The notes under the pieces were generated by a model. That model was not told where the DNA came from. It made no database searches and saw only the letters and a program-made list of their open reading frames with translations. From Neonectria sp. B-13 (taxonomy: Eukaryota; Ascomycota; Sordariomycetes; Hypocreales; Nectriaceae): a DNA stretch of 64,000 nucleotides. The stretch is from positions 248,001 through 312,000 of the forward strand of contig NOKP01000017.1 in assembly GCA_002682825.1 (NCBI GenBank), written 5' to 3'. Made by a program: the position numbers and the translations under genes. Below are positions 42,975-54,785 of this stretch, piece after piece (the stretch's first letter is position 1; the number at the start of each line of letters is the position of its first letter).

Positions 42975-43919
42975 TTAATAATGCGGTGGGAGTTCCTCAA
43001 GCATTCCATCATTAGAGTCCATTCGATCCTCCAGGTTCTTATCCCTCGGCGCATGTTTCTGGTTGAGATCATCAATGTACCACACAAGGAAAATGACCAT
43101 AACAGTAACCATAAGAAGCATGTCGAAGATATATAAAAATACCTCATGAGAGATGAGATAGCCGCCATTGCCTTGCAAGTACTCGATGACTCGGAAGATA
43201 CTCCTGACTAAGATGATGGCGCTTGTTGTATACAAAACCCAAATATGACGCTTCCAGGGAACAGTGCCCTGAACAACAATGGCCGTTGGAGCTACAGTTA
43301 CCCGGTGATGGAACAAAATGGTTGTGATGACAAAGAAGCCAAAGACAGCGATCTGAATGAAGAGGCCGACGACGATAATCTTCTCGCCGAGGTCATACAT
43401 CTTGAGGGTTCCAGTAGCTTGGATACCGCCACCGCCAGCTTGAAGTGAGAAGGAAACCACATCGCCCAGGACGAAGACCTTAGTCAACCATTTAATGGGG
43501 ATGAGAGAGAGGTGTTCCGCTCGAAGAGTTCGAATCAGTCGGCCGAGGATCATGTAAATGGAGGCTGCAAATAGGGCTGGAGCGACGAGGATGAGGATGG
43601 CTTGTATGGAGTATGCGATGACAGAATGTCTGTTGAAATGCGACCACAGTCTTGCAGCATAACCGATCGTTTGGACTGGCGAAGCACATTGTTAGCGGCC
43701 TGGGCTAGGCTGACCAGCAGGACTGAATGACTGAAACTCACATAGACCACCGATTGTGAAGGCAATGAAATAGAATGCCCTGGCTCGCACGAGACGCCTG
43801 GTGTGAAGCCCGGTTAAAATCCCGAAAACAACGAGGCTGATGACGGCCGCAGGGAGCGATGGGAGATATCGGTAGAGTTGAAAATCAATCTGGCCATCCT
43901 GCCTTGTGCCAATAACCAT
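42975..43919 (-). CDS. RTA1-like membrane protein (copy 1)
   Basis: A seven-helix membrane protein of the RTA1 / lipid-translocating-exporter family. Start MVIGTRQDGQIDF at 43919. One intron (donor GTGAGT at about 43744, acceptor GCCAG at about 43683) joins FTIGGL to FQTIGYAARLWSHF. The family phrases APALFAASIYMILGRLI, PIKWLTKVFVLGDVVSFSLQAGGGGIQ, VPWKRHIWVLYT and VRSIFRVIEYLQGNGGYLISHE-FLYIFD are all present, so the protein is complete. Relatives in yeast (Rta1, Rsb1) affect resistance to 7-aminocholesterol and release of sphingoid bases; the molecular activity is poorly known. It is divergent from a Zn2Cys6 gene 460 bases away, an arrangement repeated downstream. Confidence 0.9.
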
Positions 43920-44379
43920 GATGGGGCCGTTTTTGAGTGTCGAAGCAGAGAGATGGGCAATTCGAGAGCTTCGGGTGCAACGTTGTTTGATAGACCTGGA
44001 GCTGAGCCAGTGCGGAACTGCAATTGGGGGTTTTAACGGGAGTGTTGAGAACTGATGTCTGTTTGAAGTTGGATGGAGCTGAACGGAAAATTGCCCTTTT
44101 ATCTGATATGAAGTAGTTCCTTGAGTAATGAATCGACTGTGCATGGCCTCGTACTAAGTCCGAGTACGATGAAAGTGCGACGGACTGCCCGAGCGCGCAC
44201 TGGCTGTGTGGAGTAGTGGATGGAGGGAGGATCCACATCTGAAGCAGCGGAAGGCTTTGCGTGTCTGTCTGAGTGTGGCTGAGTCAGTCAGTCCAGCTTC
44301 CGAACTTTACGAGAAAGCTTGACGATTGTACGAGCTTTCCCTCACACCTTGTCGTCGTATCCTCATCTGTTGATTGCCA
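43920..44379. promoter_or_regulatory. Divergent promoter RTA1 copy 1 / Zn2Cys6 copy 1
   Basis: 460 bases between divergent start codons. Two TTCCG/CGGAA pentamers only (near 44092 and 44296), about the chance level, so this promoter does not look like the enzyme-cluster promoters. Confidence 0.4.
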
Positions 44380-45797
44380 ATGGGAGAAGGCGCCGCCATG
44401 TCTGGTCGATCACGGTCCAAGTCTGCCACCTCGGACGCTTCAGCATTGGAAACGCCCCTGACAGACCGGTCCAAGAGGCGAAAGCCCGCACCCAGGCGCT
44501 CGCACGCCAAAGCCAGGACGGGTTGCAAGACTTGCAAGAAGAGAAAGATAAAGGCAAGTTCGACAAGACGGGTGGTCCATTTGACAATGACCACACTGTC
44601 TTCGCTAATAGACCGACCTGGGACGTCTGGACTTGAGCACACATGCCTATCTACGCACTTCCCTCCCGTTCTGACGCGGCTGACGAGTCTTGTACAGTGC
44701 GATGAGCAGCGTCCATCATGCCACAACTGTCTCAAGCACGGCGTCGACTGCGAATTCCTCGCCGAGTCCAGCGCTTACCCCGATTTCTTAACAAACAACG
44801 AAGCGGCCCCTGCATTGAACATGCTTGATCTCCAGCTCATGCACCACTTTACCACGTCCACCTACGCCACTCTCTTTTGCTATCCACCCATGCGACACTT
44901 TTGGCGCGGCGAGGTCATCCAAATGGGGTTTAGATGCGACTACGTGATGCGAGCCATCCTCGCCGTCTCGGCGCTGCATCTCGCCCATCATTCACCCGAG
45001 AGAAAGGAGCTGTATACTTCCACTGCCTTGACCTACCACCGGATAGCGTCGCGGCAAGCGATGAGTCTGTTGTCAGATATCAAGGAAGAGAATGCAAGCA
45101 ACTTATTCGTCTTCTCCGTCTTAACCATCTTTTTCGGTTCGCACCCATCCACGCATGATCCATGTGACAACCTTGCCGCCCCCGCTAACATTGCTCAGCT
45201 ATGGGCGGTCCAAGTCAGCCATCGGATGGCCTGCTCTTATTTGGCGAGAGTAGTTTCCCTGAATGGGTGTTTCTTCTCCGGGGGACCAAATCTCTCATTG
45301 AGACGCTGGGCCCAGCCGGGCACCGCGGTCCGTTGGACCTATTCCTTGCACAGGTAGGCCGGTCGCCGCTTTGGACGCGCTCCCCACTGGAACCGGAGAT
45401 GGGGACGGTCATGACAGACGCCCTGAAAGAGCTGCAGATGCTGGTGAGCGGATCTGTCGTTGACCCTGAGGCGCTACGCGTCTACACATACGCCATCAAA
45501 GAGCTACGGGTGGTGTCGGTATCATTTTTCAATGGTTCGCAAGCAGATATCACGGATTTATTCACATGGATCTACCTGGTCTTAGACGACTTCTTACCGC
45601 TCCTCAAGGTACCAACCCAAGAGTCTGTGGCAATCTTTGCTCACTTTTGCGTTTTGCTACACAAGCTGGAGATCCACTGGTGGATAAAGGGCTGGGGCGA
45701 CCGTCTCATACGCAGAGCCTATAAGATTCTCGACAATGAGCACAAGCCGTGGATAACCTGGCCGATAGAAGAAATGGACTGCGTTGTGTCAGCTTAG
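44380..45797 (+). CDS. Zn2Cys6 transcription factor (copy 1 of RTA1-linked pair)
   Basis: Start ATG at 44380 (or 44398). Exon 1 ends GCKTCKKRKIK; exon 2 begins CDEQRPSCHNCLKHGVDC, so the zinc cluster C2C6C6C2C6C is completed only if the intron 44554-44697 is removed. That intron begins GCAAGT, a GC-AG intron. A second intron near 45138-45199 has a GCTAAC branch site. The regulatory domain (LQLMHHFTTSTY, YVMRAILAVSALHLAH, FSVLTIFF, GWGDRLIRRAYKIL) is of the short UPC2 / sterol-uptake-control-like type common in fungi. Its divergent RTA1 neighbour suggests it controls lipid or membrane stress genes; that is inference. Confidence 0.85.
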
Positions 45798-46130
45798 ATA
45801 TGGGCATATAATGAAGGAGCAAATATTTAGCAACGGTCCTTGCTTCCTCCAACGGTTTAAACAAAGGGAGATGGCCGTGGCCGCGATGTTCAGATGGTAG
45901 AGGAGCCACAAATTGAAAATACCCCAGTCAGCAACTTGGGTATGGTAGTGTGTAGGATTTGGCGAAAGGAAGCGAAGCTATAATTGTTTTTGACCTCTAG
46001 CATCACTACATAGAACGTATCCGAGCCTAAGGCATGCAAGCCCGGTTGATACCATTTTGTTCCCCTTCCTTCGAAACTTCGACCTCTCCTTCTTCTACTC
46101 GTGCCTTTGAACCGGTAATCATAGAACTGG
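45798..46130. other. Convergent intergenic region
   Basis: 333 bases between the stop codons of the first Zn2Cys6 gene and the second RTA1-like gene. Only 3' UTRs are expected; no gene seen. Confidence 0.4.
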
Positions 46131-47173
46131 TCATGCCGTACCTGACCCAAGTCGGTGGTGTCGGGAGCCTAGTTCAACCTCAAACTCATAACTTGTCCCT
46201 TTCGAGCCATACATCACTGTCGCGATTTCAGCCGGATGCACTACGTTGAGCAGCACCAAGGTGAGGAACATCAGTGTTGCGTCGAAGATGTACAGATAGA
46301 CCTCATGATGAAGCAAGTATCCATCAAAGCCCTGCAGATACTCAACGAGCCTAAATACCGAGCGCACCATGATCAGCCCGCTGGCGGTGTAAAGGGCCAT
46401 CATGTGCTTTTTCCAGGGTACACCACCGGCGGAAAGGGTTGTGGGTGCCTGTCGGATCTTAAGGTGAAATGCCACAGCGACAACGACAAAAATGCCGAAG
46501 AATAGGAGTTGCACGAAGAGGCCGCCGACAATAATGTGGGTACCTGTCTCTAGACTTTCGAGAGTTCCAGAGGATTGGATGCCGCCGCCTAGCTACCAGG
46601 TTAGGCATTCTGGATAGATATGAGTGAGGAAGCACATTTAACATACCAGCACCCTGGAGTAGAAAGGATAAGACATCTCCAGTAACGAAGATCTTGGTCA
46701 TCCATCTTTTGGGGATAATAGAATGCCTTTCACCGTCAACAAGGAGAATAATCTTGCCCAGTTCCATGTAGATAGTGGCGGCAAACAGGGCTGGGGCAAC
46801 GAGAAGAAGAAGCGTTTGGACAATGTATGGGGCTAAGGTCCAGTTCGGGGACTGGTTAGCCGACGCGACTCGACCACAGTAGCCGATGAACTCGACTTGC
46901 GGTAAAAAGGTCAGCGGTCGGGTTCGCATAAGACGAAAAAGAACCTTGAAAACTGACGGGGGCCGACTTACAGATGCCTCCCAAGATTAAAGGGATAACG
47001 AACCAACAACGCGTCCGCCATAATTGAAAAAGATGCATCAATGTACTGGCAATGAAGAGCAAAGCGAAGATGACAGCGCCTGCTTTGGTTGGATTGTAGT
47101 GGTAAAACGAAAACGCGGCTGCATCGCTGTCGCCCCTTTGAACAAGAGAGACAAGATGGATGAGTCGATCCAT
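46131..47173 (-). CDS. RTA1-like membrane protein (copy 2)
   Basis: A second complete RTA1-family protein, start MDRLIHLVSLVQRG at 47173. Two introns: one after LILGGIC (near 46970-46900) and one before GGGIQSSGTLE (near 46650-46590). Shared with copy 1: APALFAATIYMELGKIILL, PKRWMTKIFVTGDVLSFLLQGAGGGIQ, VPWKKHMMALYTASGLIMVRSVFR, and EYLQGFDGYLLHHEVYLYIFD. Seven membrane helices fit the family. It is divergent from another UPC2-like Zn2Cys6 gene, repeating the arrangement of copy 1, although the sequences have diverged considerably. Function probably in export or redistribution of lipids; substrate unknown. Confidence 0.9.
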
Positions 47174-48034
47174 GTTGAAACGATGTAGTCGGCCTAGTGA
47201 AGCTAGTAGTGTATGGCGAAGTTGGCTGTCGGTGTGCAGGGTTCGAAAGAGGGTGAACTACTGTGCAACAGCTCGGGTCAACGATTGGTGATATGTACCG
47301 ACAACGAGGGGGCTGAATTATGAAGGTGAATAAAAAAATGAAAGACGAAATTCACAAAAGAAAACAGGTCAATGAACGGAAGGCTTATGACAAGACGTTT
47401 GTAGAGAGAGCATCGTGGGCATAACAACAGGAAGCAGCCTCGATCTTTATAAATCGGCATTCTGCCCCATCAAAACATGTAGACAAGATGAAACGTCATT
47501 ACGCAGTCTCAGCTTCGGGAGAGGACATGCTAATGCGTTCGGCTCAGGGATGAACATAACCCGACATAGTCTAGTGTACGCGGAAGCGCCATCCGGGAGA
47601 TCCGCGGAGCGAGAAGTGCGAGGCTTTTCGGGTATCTCGCTTTACACGATGCAGTGGGCACAGCCCTGTGTTAGACAATCTCTGGGCCTTTGAGGCGCAT
47701 TCCCTCACAAGCGCGGCCCCTTTCCGGGAAGGTTCCTGCATTATTTTTAGTAAAGTGGGTTGGAATCCATTATTAAAGCTGTAGGCGTTAATTAGGGGTC
47801 CTGATGCTTGTCCCATGATTCGTAAACCTCGGGATCTCGTCGCATTCCCCTGATATGTCCGAGTCTGCCTCGTACAGAATTCTCAGTCAGCCAGGTTTGT
47901 TCACAAACATGTCAACAAGGCGTATCGCATACTCATGTTTCATTCTTCCTTGCTGATATATTAACTGTCTTTTCGGCTCTTTGCTTTCCGCGAGTTCCAT
48001 GCCGATACTCGTACTTGGACCCGTCAAATAGGCA
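47174..48034. promoter_or_regulatory. Divergent promoter RTA1 copy 2 / Zn2Cys6 copy 2
   Basis: About 860 bases. No gene recognised; the small open frames overlap each other and carry no domain. It is roughly twice the length of the equivalent promoter of copy 1. Confidence 0.4.
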
Positions 48035-49494
48035 ATGGCGACCCGACGCCCGCATACCAAGTCTCGTACCGGTTGCCGCAATTGCAAGCGGTACAGAATT
48101 AAGGTAAGGGCCTCTCAATCTCACTTCTGTCCCTCTTACTTGCCAAGCCACGTGTAACGAATTCAATTGGCAAGGTACTCTAAAGCAGAAAGACTCTCGG
48201 TTAAGTTCCAATTGCGGACCATGGCTGACAAAGACAAGTGTGACGAAGCCCATCCGACATGCTTCAACTGCAAGAGGCGCGGCATCTCTTGTAGTCTCTC
48301 CATCGGAAATGAAGCCAGGGTCACCACGACTCGCAAGCCTAGGGCTTCTGCCTTGATTCCCGACCTCGGTCCGGCGACACCAGAGTCTTTGAAGAGCAGC
48401 GGGCCTGCTTCACCACCCAATCATGCACATACTAGTATGCCAAACGGACCGGGTGTAAATGACATGTCTCCTTTCCCGCGCGACGAACTCTGGCGTCGGG
48501 ACTTCGAACTAATGCACCACTACTGCACCATCACGGCAGATACCTTGGCCACCCGAGGCGACATAATCTATGTCTGGCGGGTTGCTGTTCCCCGCGAGGG
48601 TTATCAACACGCCTTTGTCATGCACGGCATCCTCGCTGTCGCCGCGGCCCACAAGGCATATCTGTTCCCCCAGAACCGGAAGATCTACATACCTCTGTGC
48701 GACTTTCACCAAATAGTTGGGTCGGAGAGTTTCCGTTCCGAGTTACAGAGCATAGACGAACACAACTACTTGCCCCTATTCTATTTCGCGAGTACCCTGG
48801 TGCTATATATGTTCATGCTCCCTGTTCGAATGGATAGTCGAGAGTTAGAGGACCCGATAACAAATCTTCTCGAGCTTACCGGCCTCCTTCGCGGCATCAA
48901 AACCACTTTAGCGCCGAATCTCGTTCGGGTTTCCGAGTCAGAGCTAATGCCCATAATGTACGGCATTTGGCCGGGCGAGCAGCTTGTACGAGGCGAAGGG
49001 TAAGAAATTCGGCAGCTGGGTGGTACCACATGAGGCTCGCGTTGACGGGAATATGCAGGCATCCGACTCTCGAGAATACGTTCCTCCCATCTGATACATG
49101 GGATGCGCTTCGAAAGCTCCGCACTTGCCACGAGGCCGAAGTCCCATCCGACAGACTGGATGAATATAGCGGGGCGAACGATACCCTTGAGATGACCGTG
49201 AGACTCATCGCCATCGCCGGATCTTATGTCGAGGTTGGAGTAGTCCTGGCTTGGCTTTATTGCCTTGACGACAATGTTCTTATGGACATCCAGGATCGCA
49301 AACCATACGCTCTGCTCCTCGTCGCATATCATTGTGTTTTTTTGGCCTCGACCGAGAAGAAGTTCTGGTATACAAGAGGATGGGCGAGGCGACTTTTTCA
49401 AGAGGTTGAGTATGAACTAGTTAGCCAGCCAGGATTCACGAAGCTGCTCTTGTGGCCAAAGGAAAGGCTGGCTGGATTTTGTGCAAGGGAATAG
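48035..49494 (+). CDS. Zn2Cys6 transcription factor (copy 2 of RTA1-linked pair)
   Basis: Start MATRRPHTKSRTG at 48035. Exon 1 ends GCRNCKRYRIK; after an intron with GTAAGG donor and GACAAG acceptor (48103 to about 48238) exon 2 begins CDEAHPTCFNCKRRGISC, completing the zinc cluster. The regulatory part follows the same plan as copy 1: FELMHHYCTITADTLA, FVMHGILAVAAAHKAY, FASTLVLYMFM, and WYTRGWARRLFQEVEYEL near the end. A later intron near 49001-49057 (GTAAGA donor) joins RGEG to HPTLENTF. It is a paralogue of the regulator at 44380-45797 and is likewise divergent from an RTA1-like gene. Confidence 0.86.
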
Positions 49495-49984
49495 GCCATC
49501 CTCTGTTTCTAAGGTCTATATACAAGGCTTTGACACGCTAAGCATCCGGCCCCTGAATCCTGAGGCATCAACCAACACCGAGATAACATCTCTTAGCTTG
49601 GAATGAATTGTCCTGGACCTCAGCCGTTGTCTCGGGTTGGCTGACCTCGGTGTCTCTCTACGGCTTAGGCTCAATTAGTGAACGCCCTGCAGGGATTATG
49701 GAACGTGCTTAATGGCCACGATTCCATCCATTCTCATTTTCCCGTCCACGTGCTAATCTAGGGCGGGCGCTCGCAGTATGAATCCCGATCTGGATTAGTA
49801 GCTGTTCCTCCCATCTTCAGGGCTGACGGGGGTCGTATTTTGTGTTGATATGGGGGAAACGAGTATAAAGCTGCAGGTTATTTACCTCAACAAGGTCCGT
49901 TTATGATCAGGGAGACATCTACTTTTGACCTAATTGTGTTCTGAAGCATTTCAACGTTCCTATTTCTATTCTATCTTCACGGCC
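49495..49984. other. Intergenic, no gene seen
   Basis: 490 bases holding the 3' UTR of the second Zn2Cys6 gene and the promoter of the downstream hypothetical gene. Nothing else supportable. Confidence 0.4.
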
Positions 49985-51065
49985 ATGGCCAACTCCAGCG
50001 CCGAGCACGTTCTGACCATTTCAGATGCAGCTTGGGAAGATGAAAGCTCGCAACAGTCTCAAACGGCTCCAGCTAAGACACTGCGCGTCTATCGCCGAGC
50101 AATCTTAGGCCGAAAACACCTTTTTGCCGACTCGGATTCCGGAGTGGCACAATACTTCATCAAGAACCCCATTCCCAACAAGCACGCCAACACTTGGAAG
50201 CCCGTGTTCTACCGAGGCGACAACCCGAAATACACCCCGGGAACCAAGGCCATTGCCCGCGCCCACCGTAGGGCTCTTTGGGATTCATTCAGAATCGAAC
50301 TTGGGGACGGCGTTGACGAGGTTCTGCAGAATGAAAGGAGGGTTCGGGAACGCAAATGGTATCACCTGAAGCAGAAGTTCAGAAGGTGGTTCTGGATGAA
50401 GCCGACGCTGCCAAAGAAAACATTGGAACCTGTCCAGGAAGTTGACGGGCTTGTTATGCCATTGAGGATGCGCAAGGTTGATTTTCTGACAAGGAGCCTT
50501 GAGTGGGAATTGGGTGGACAGACGTACACATGGAGCGGGACGAGGCAATTTCTGCCAAATTGGTCAAGGCGATGGAAGGGTATATCACACGATCTCAAAG
50601 TAAGTTCTATCTCCCGTTTCAACCCGAAACAACGTAAAATACATGCATCATCAACGCTAACCGAGTATTCGTCCTCAGCTCGTCAATTCTGAAAATGTCG
50701 TCGTTGCCACGTTCGAGAAAGATCGCTGGGCTTCATTCAAGAAAGCGGAGAAAACCCCCGACACGGCAAATAAGAAGAAATCATACCTTGGAACACTCAG
50801 TATTTATCCTTCAGCTTCCTCGAACTCTACCGTCTCTTGCATTGATCACGCCAAGTTCACTACATCCCAGGATCGGCGAGATAACGTCCGAAAACGAAAG
50901 AATACGGATCACACCAAGAACCTGGATCTCGACAGGCCGCATTCAGGCGACCTCACTGAAGAAGCAATTGTTTTCACCTGCTGGATTGCAATCGAGGCGG
51001 AGCACCGTCTTCGTTACAAAGTTTTTGATTTACTGCAAGCAATCGCTGAAATAGTCGGCGGATAG
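49985..51065 (+). CDS. Conserved-looking hypothetical protein, basic
   Basis: Two exons, 49985-50599 and 50679-51065, give a protein of about 333 residues starting MANSSAEHVLTISDAAW. The intron has a GTAAGT donor, a GCTAACC branch site and a CTCAG acceptor. The central part is rich in Arg/Lys/Trp (WYHLKQKFRRWFWMKP) and contains a beta-rich stretch around residues 165-200 (FLTRSLEWELGGQTYTWSGTR ... GISHDLKLV) reminiscent of tubby-like/scramblase-like folds in many fungal proteins of unknown function. The phrase FTCWIAIEAEHRLRYK closes the domain. No signal peptide or membrane helix. I do not recognise the family with certainty and give no function. Confidence 0.65.
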
Positions 51066-51264
51066 ATATTTGAACATTTTCTTCTTTTTCCATGAAGCAA
51101 CGAATCCAGGGATTATTTCAGCAGGTATCCGTGTCTGTGACGGTCAACACGGCTGGGAAATTAGACAATTAATTCTAGATTTCTTTTAGTGAGACCTATG
51201 TTTACTGTGGACTAGATTCATTCCTTGTACAAGAAGCCAGAGCTAGTCCAGGTGGTTCAATCCT

Positions 51265-52347
51265 CTAAGGGCCACCAACGCGGCCAAGCTCCCAGTACTG
51301 ATCATCAGGGCCACGGCAGGTGTTGAGCACACAGTACCACTCAATTGCCATGCTGTTCTCGTTGGGCGAGCGAATGACGTAAGGACCCGACTCCTCATCG
51401 ACGCGGTTACCGCATGAGCGCGACTGCTCATACTTGGTCGTGTGAACAGTGTAAGCCGTGTGATGGGTCTTTGTCCACTGGCAGACGCTGTCTCCCGCCT
51501 CACCGTAGCAGCCACGCTCGGTCGACGACGACGTGGTCTGAGAGACGGAGAAGCCACCGGTGATCCAGCCGGCAGGGCCACCGCCGGTGCCGATCTCAGC
51601 CGACACAGTGAGGGAGACTTCCTCACCCACGCCGACGAAGCAGGTTCCTCGCTGGGCGCACTGCTGAGTTGGGCCAATTTGCCTGTGGAGGTAGTCCTGG
51701 TGTGGGTTTCCGTCGCCGATGAGCTCCGTCTAACGGCTTTGTTAGCAATCTGTCCTTGTTGCGGAATGAATCAGAGTCTCACTCACCTCGTAAAATACCA
51801 TGTAGGGGCAGCCGCCCTGTCTCTTATCAAGCGATGAAGAGTCAGAACGGGTTACAGCAAGGGGGCTGCTGAAGGTGGCAGGCAAGCTGCGTCGGCGGGC
51901 AGCCGACTCCTCGGAGAAGCATTCCTCGACGTCGTTGGCGGACAATGTCGACAAGTCATCAAAGCTGCCGCGCCAAGGAATGGAACACTCGACGACAGTC
52001 GACTCTTGGTTGTACATTTTGGTGCAAGACGCGCCACCGGACATCTTTCGGTCTCCGATGACTTTGTATTCCTTGTCATCGACGGCAATGTGGCCCGAGC
52101 CTCTTCCGTCGACGTTGATGGTGACGGTCTTGCCCGCGATTTCAAAGGTGTTATCGCAAGAGTGAGCGTAGAAATCATTCTTGTCTGGTGTGCTGAGCGT
52201 GAACTCGGTCTGGTTGGAGCCAGACTCGTGGTGATAACGCAGAAGGAGCTCAGAGGGCGAGTCCGAGTCGGCCTTGTCACGGGCATAGATGCCAGCAGGG
52301 CTCGCCAGGGTGAGTGCCGCTGGCAACAAGAGGAGATAGTAAAGCAT
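51265..52347 (-). CDS. Secreted protein of unknown function
   Basis: About 340 residues with a clear signal peptide (MLYYLLLLPAALTLASPAG). One intron with a GTGAGT donor after FYE joins TELIGDGNPHQDY. The first mature part (residues about 20-150) is beta-rich with four Cys; a dibasic site LDKRQGG near residue 180 resembles a Kex2 cleavage site. The C-terminal part (QQCAQRGTCFVGVGEEVSLTV ... GCYGEAGDSVCQWTKTHH ... EWYCVLNTC) has about eight Cys, likely in disulfides, followed by a conserved-looking WELGRVGG end. The architecture suggests a processed extracellular protein; no known catalytic motif is visible. The chosen start is the ATG at 52347, right before the hydrophobic core. Confidence 0.75.
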
Positions 52348-54026
52348 GGCGATGAAGAAGAAGCTTGGGGTCTGAGAAAAATGATATGCTCGAGGAAGCT
52401 TGGTGCTGGGTTCCGGGCAAGTAGAGTGCTTGCTGATTGCTGGTTGCTTGATGTCCAATTATTCAATCATATCGCGGTGCATCGCTCCCTTTTATTCTTG
52501 TTCGACATTGAACGACACCGGTCCGTCGGGTGACGTCCGATGTCCCTCTTCAGGCTCTTCTCGCTCTTCTCGCATGATGTCATGCAGCAACACAACATAT
52601 CTCTGTAAGAGGATCGGAGTGACGCCATATCGATCCTGTCCTGTACTGGGCCTCGCAGGATTCCGTTGATCGTAAGCTGCCCAGAGTTTGATCTCTTCTG
52701 TGATTGGATGCGACACTGCACGTCGATCCTGATCCCCCGCCATGCCTCAGCTGTCCTCGTCGACCTTGATATTTCTGCCCCCAACTAGCTTGGCAAAATC
52801 CTAAATCTCTCCATCATTCGAATCATTCGAACGCTTCAGCGGATATTCGTGAACTAGGTATGCTCAGCTTGATCCTCTCTTACTAGATAGAGCCGAAAGG
52901 ATTTCGCTCGACATACGGCTTCTGCCGCGTCTGGGCTGATCCTTTTGCATCCTCTAGATTTTGCAACCGGCGGTTGGTTCGGGATGGATTTAAGCCTGGA
53001 CGGCTGGATTTAAGCGTAAACGGCTAGTCTAGATCCAAGTGGGTTTCGGAGAAGAGCTTGAGGGGACTTCAGTACTTGCTCGCCCAGCAAGGCAACAATT
53101 CGCCACCTTCCCGTTCCAGTCCACCTGTTTTCTACATCATCGCGGGCAGTATGATGACGATTACAACTAAGGTTGAGATTATAAGTGAAAGAGTCACAAT
53201 GATCGCGAGGAGTATGAGAGCTTCGCCGGCTAGCTATGTCGGGGTAGATATTTGGAGATTTAAGCGAGAAAAGGAGCCAGGCGCCGCAGTTACAACGATG
53301 ACTGTATCACTAACTACCCCTACGCATCTATAATCATCCAAATCATGTTGTCGCGCGGCTCAGGCATTTGTAATCATGTTTCTAAGGGAACTCCTCGTTC
53401 TACTAGATCTCGTGATAATGCAGACTTGTATGGGGATCCGTAGCCCTGCTGCGCTGTATGATCCTTTAGCAAAAAGCCTTTGCAGGTCACCCCACTCACA
53501 CTCGGAACCCCGGCGTTGTGTTAGGATTATGCAGGTGATGGAAAATATGGCTGCTCCCCCTTGCTTTGGGTGATAAAGCCTTGGCAAACTGAGACAATCA
53601 CAAGAACTTATCTATGTTAGTTATTGTGTGCATAGAGGGGTGCATACGCCAGTGTTTCATCACACGTAGCCGGCTGAACGAATATGAACACGATTAATTG
53701 CCGTGCCATCTCGCTTCAACATGATAGTGGACGTTCATTATCGTCGTGTTTTTTGTCAAGAAATGTTACGCATAGTCTAAGTATGCAACTGCGTTATCTT
53801 GCGCGCTAATAATAGAAATCACGGCCAGCCCTTCATTCAGCTCCGTGCTGCGGCGGGATGTACTGCACTGCCACTACAATTCCCTGTCGGCTATGTTTTC
53901 CACTCTTTTCCAGCTCAATCCGTTCTCTGTCTCTGGAATCATTTACCTCATGTTTAGGCTGAGTGCAGCTAGTCAATCACCCTAGTCTAGAGCGAAGTAT
54001 CAGCAGAGTCAGTCCGCCAGGAAGCC
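52348..54026. other. Intergenic, no gene recognised
   Basis: About 1.7 kb upstream of the secreted-protein gene. Small open frames (for example 52467-52784 minus and 53058-53333 plus) have no domain or splice support. A short near-duplicate, GGATTTAAGC..GGACGGCTGG / GGATTTAAGCGTAAACGGCT, lies near 52983-53025. Confidence 0.4.
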
Positions 54027-54785
54027 TCAAGTCAATTGCCGTCCCAATCCCAATTCAACCCCTTCATCCCCTTTGTCTAGGCTAACCACAACGCTATCAG
54101 GTTTCTCTCCTTCTGAGCTATTTACCTTGATAAGTTCCCTGACCTTATTTTGAAGACCAAACACTAACATCTTGAGGGGATCTGACTTAATTGACCCCAA
54201 CTCGGACCGCACGCGACTCAATCATCACGCCAACAGCGAACATTATTGCAGTAAGTGCAAGTGCTGCAGGTGTGACGAGATATACCCAATGTACTCGAAT
54301 GTAGACGACCCATTGTCGCACATCTCCCTTGATAATACTATTATCAATTTCCCGCATCCTGTAGGAAATAAGATGTGAGGCGTTCTCGAATGAGGCTGTA
54401 GAGTTTGTGAATAGGTCACGCTCAGCCGCACAGTGACGCCCACCTCTAGTTCCGTATCTCAGCAATTACAGAGCTCGTTTCAGATGCCATCTCCTCGGTG
54501 AAAAGCCAATGGCGTCCGATTTTGTTCACAAGGAAGCTCGTATTGCGTAAAGATTTGCCGGTATGTGTAGCTTGTTGTGCATCTGTCATCCATACCGCTG
54601 CCAGTTTGCTTTTGAAGATGGGTTGAAATGTTTGCGCAAGAGCTGCACACGCGCAGTGTGGAGTACGCCGGCCAGCTGCAGTTGCTAGTTGGGTAAGGCA
54701 CTCCGGGCGGCTCAGTCATTCTTGAGGCAGACCCGCTGATAAAACTCATTTGGATTGTGAAGACGATGCTGGTATCTGTATACAC
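54027..54785 (-). pseudogene. DUF3176-like gene relic
   Basis: Two separate minus-strand pieces resemble parts of DUF3176 membrane proteins. The first (54785-54480) has SNCSWPAYSTLRVCSSCANIS, like the conserved C-P-x-G-N-C-T-W ... L-x-V-C-S-x-C region, then YELPCEQNRTPLAFH. The second (54465 downward) has VYIRVHWVYLVTPAALALTAIMF, like the C-terminal membrane helix preceded by the H-W pair, then SDPLKMLVFGL. The N-terminal membrane helices and most of the middle are missing, and a stop and frame changes separate the pieces. This fits a truncated, decayed copy. Family recall is from memory of the motif pattern, so confidence is modest. Confidence 0.45.
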
